Below, in pieces: positions 62,451 to 64,000 of a stretch of 64,000 nt of DNA. This stretch comes from Pseudogymnoascus destructans (taxonomy: Eukaryota; Ascomycota; Leotiomycetes; Thelebolales; Thelebolaceae), in NCBI RefSeq assembly GCF_001641265.1, contig NW_020167523.1, positions 62,001-126,000 of the forward strand, read 5' to 3'. Both the position numbers and the translations under genes were made by a program. Numbering within the stretch: the stretch's first letter is position 1; each line of letters opens with the position of its first letter. The notes beneath the pieces are model-generated. The model was not told where the DNA came from, searched no databases, and saw nothing but the letters and a program-made list of their open reading frames with translations.

Positions 62451-64000
62451 ACGTGCATGTATAACGAAAGTGCCAAACAAGCGAAAGTGCCAAAATATCG
62501 CGACTACCCCATAAGAATTGCGATAAATCCACCACAACAATATAAATTAATTAAAACTACTCAGAGTCCTCTTCCTCAGACCTGTCTATTACAATCTGAC
62601 AAGTGCGCGCATTGTGTCCAGTCTCACCACACTTGCCACAGCGACGTGCATGGGTTTCTTCCCTTGGCTTCTGACCACTACTTGCCCTTATTTCTTGCTC
62701 TACTTGCTGCACAACGTCCCTCTCGTCCTGTAGCTCCTGTGCTACCTGTTGAATAAGTGATCCTCCTTGCTGTAGTCGTGTTTTTTTTAGCTCTCCGGCG
62801 CTTGCTTAGCACTTCATTTGCCTGTCGCAGGTTTTGGTTCTCTGCTTTTAACAATGCTAATTGATGCATTATTTGCGATGCACCCTTTGTAAACTGGTCA
62901 ACAGCTGCATAGATTGAGGTTGGAGAGCTATTTTGATGATGCGCAATTCGGTTTTTAATGAAAGTAGACTGTGATACAGCTTCAGTTGGGTTATTTGGTG
63001 TCTGAGAAACCCATGGTTGAGCGGTGTTTGGGCGAGAGGTTGGAGGTGTTGGCGTCTTAAACCTAAGGTCAAGTGTAGATATTACACTCTCAGGGCTAAA
63101 TGGAAGAAGCCCAGCACCTCGGAACCCTCCCTGAATATTGCTTTCTGTATTGCAATGTTAAATGCAGTGTGGAAGGCAGGAAAGAAGTCATCCTTAGTAA
63201 TGTGGATAATATGAGCCCGCATCATATCTTCAATTTGCCGACCATAAGCTCTCTTTAATGGGCCAAAACAGCCAACATCAAGTGGTTGGAGTATATGGGA
63301 AGAGTGAGCAGGCATACAAAGCGTAATAATGTTGTGTTCTTTGCAGTACTCCTCAAACTTGTCTGAGTGGTGGCTCTCATGACCATCAAGGACTAACAAG
63401 CGATAACCACCAACACTCCAGGGCTTTGTGTGCTTCTCAAAATGCTGAATCCAATCCATACCTCTCTCGTTTGTAGTCCAGCCATTTGCAGTAACAGCAA
63501 TTACCCAATCTGCTGGAAATCCGCTATTCTCATACCAAGATGCAAGGTGGTTTTTACCTGCCACAATGACAAATGGCGGCACTGCCCAACCTTGAGAACT
63601 AACGCCTTGGATTACTGTAACCCATTCCCGATTGCCAGGCTGCACCTTTTTTGCCTTTGCCCGCCCATCTGAGCTCGTTACTACTGTTGCGCTTGAGATG
63701 ACGCCCATCATAAACCCAGTCTCATCAAAGTTGTAGATATCTGCATTGTTGATGCCATACTTTAGAATTGTGTTCCATACAAGCTCAAACCAGCCACGAA
63801 TGACTTCTGGATCTCCGCACTTAGCCCTCTGGTAGTCGTATTTTTCCTGGAAGCGTGTCCGGAGCTCTACATGGCGCTTAACAAAGTTTGAAGCCCAACG
63901 TGACCCGACGCGTGGCGCGTCGCGTGTTGCAAGTAGTCGACTTGCCATATCTTCAACAATAGACAACTGAGGAGGGAACCCTTTAGCAGCTAAGTCAAGT
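62451..64000 (-). mobile_element. Pogo family 3 copy (pogo-3c), runs off the window
   Basis: It begins at TA|ACGTGCATGTATAACG (TA at 62449-62450) with the family TIR and continues to the window end. It is nearly identical to pogo-3b where they overlap and to pogo-3a on the opposite strand. The other TIR is outside the window. Confidence 0.9.
62544..64000 (-). pseudogene. Pogo-3c transposase, frameshifted, N-terminus outside window
   Basis: The minus-strand frame 63966-63082 carries the DNA-binding region end (SRWASNFVKRH), NFDETGFMMG, VLDGHESHHSDKF and LQPLDVGCFGPLKRAY. One base lost near 63148 (in the MTESNIQGG block) shifts the frame; the coiled-coil (LLKAENQNLRQANEVL) follows in another frame, then a further shift near 62785 before the C-terminal knuckle region. 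Most differences from pogo-3a are single bases. Confidence 0.87.

Overview
The window looks like a transposon-rich part of a filamentous ascomycete (Pezizomycotina) genome, probably a Eurotiales-type fungus. The evidence is short 45-80 bp introns with GTRNGT donors and CTAAC-like branch sites, a Zn2Cys6 regulator, a CAP59-type mannosyltransferase, a CFEM protein, a three-exon ribosomal protein eL30 gene, and the fungal mix of Copia, chromodomain Gypsy, hAT and pogo elements. No prokaryotic operon, CRISPR array, rRNA or tRNA was recognised. By eye roughly two thirds of the window is mobile DNA. All reading is manual; no database was searched.

Layout. 1-6.4 kb: the 3' part of a Copia element (Copia-A) split by a solo LTR, then a Cys-rich ORF split by a second solo LTR, then a Copia-type solo LTR. 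6.9-11.7 kb: a host island with a ten-exon Zn2Cys6 transcription factor convergent with a CAP59-family glycosyltransferase. 12.0-15.8 kb: two pogo-type DNA transposons 8 bp apart. 16.3-21.4 kb: a Copia remnant, a CACTA-like transposase fragment and a third pogo family. 22.6-24.3 kb: a hypothetical ORF and a broken tandem-CFEM gene. 24.3-29.9 kb: a hAT relic (hAT-A) stuffed with LTRs, one of them nested in another. 29.9-32.4 kb: a second hAT family (hAT-B). 32.4-38.1 kb: a 5'-truncated chromodomain Gypsy (Gypsy-1, minus strand) with an opposing Cys-rich ORF. 39.3-43.5 kb: an ADP-ribosylglycohydrolase fragment, a GH43 pseudogene and an intact eL30 gene. 44.1-46.7 kb: a nearly intact hAT (hAT-C) with TIRs and an 8-bp duplication. 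46.8-49.2 kb: a dynamin-family GTPase. 50.6-64 kb: a truncated pogo, a full-length Gypsy (Gypsy-2) inside a hAT relic, a truncated Gypsy relative (Gypsy-3), a chimeric LTR, a hAT-B 3' end and another pogo copy.

The order of several insertions can be read from target-site duplications: GCCAG in Copia-A, ACTGC in the Cys-rich ORF, TTAAT then TAAAG for an LTR inside an LTR inside a hAT, CCAAG for a solo LTR inside a Gypsy LTR, and TATAG for Gypsy-2.

The most interesting signals are: a 22-fold occurrence of the palindrome CGTACG in the first 6.4 kb, in all three reading frames; -1 frameshift-type slippery sequences directly before the gag stop in three Gypsy elements; two nearly identical introns in one hAT transposase gene; a 25-unit 9-bp array in one LTR of Gypsy-2 against about 9 in the other; and two Cys-rich ORFs tied to retroelements. 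Apparently intact genes are the transcription factor, the mannosyltransferase, eL30, the dynamin and the pogo-1 transposase.
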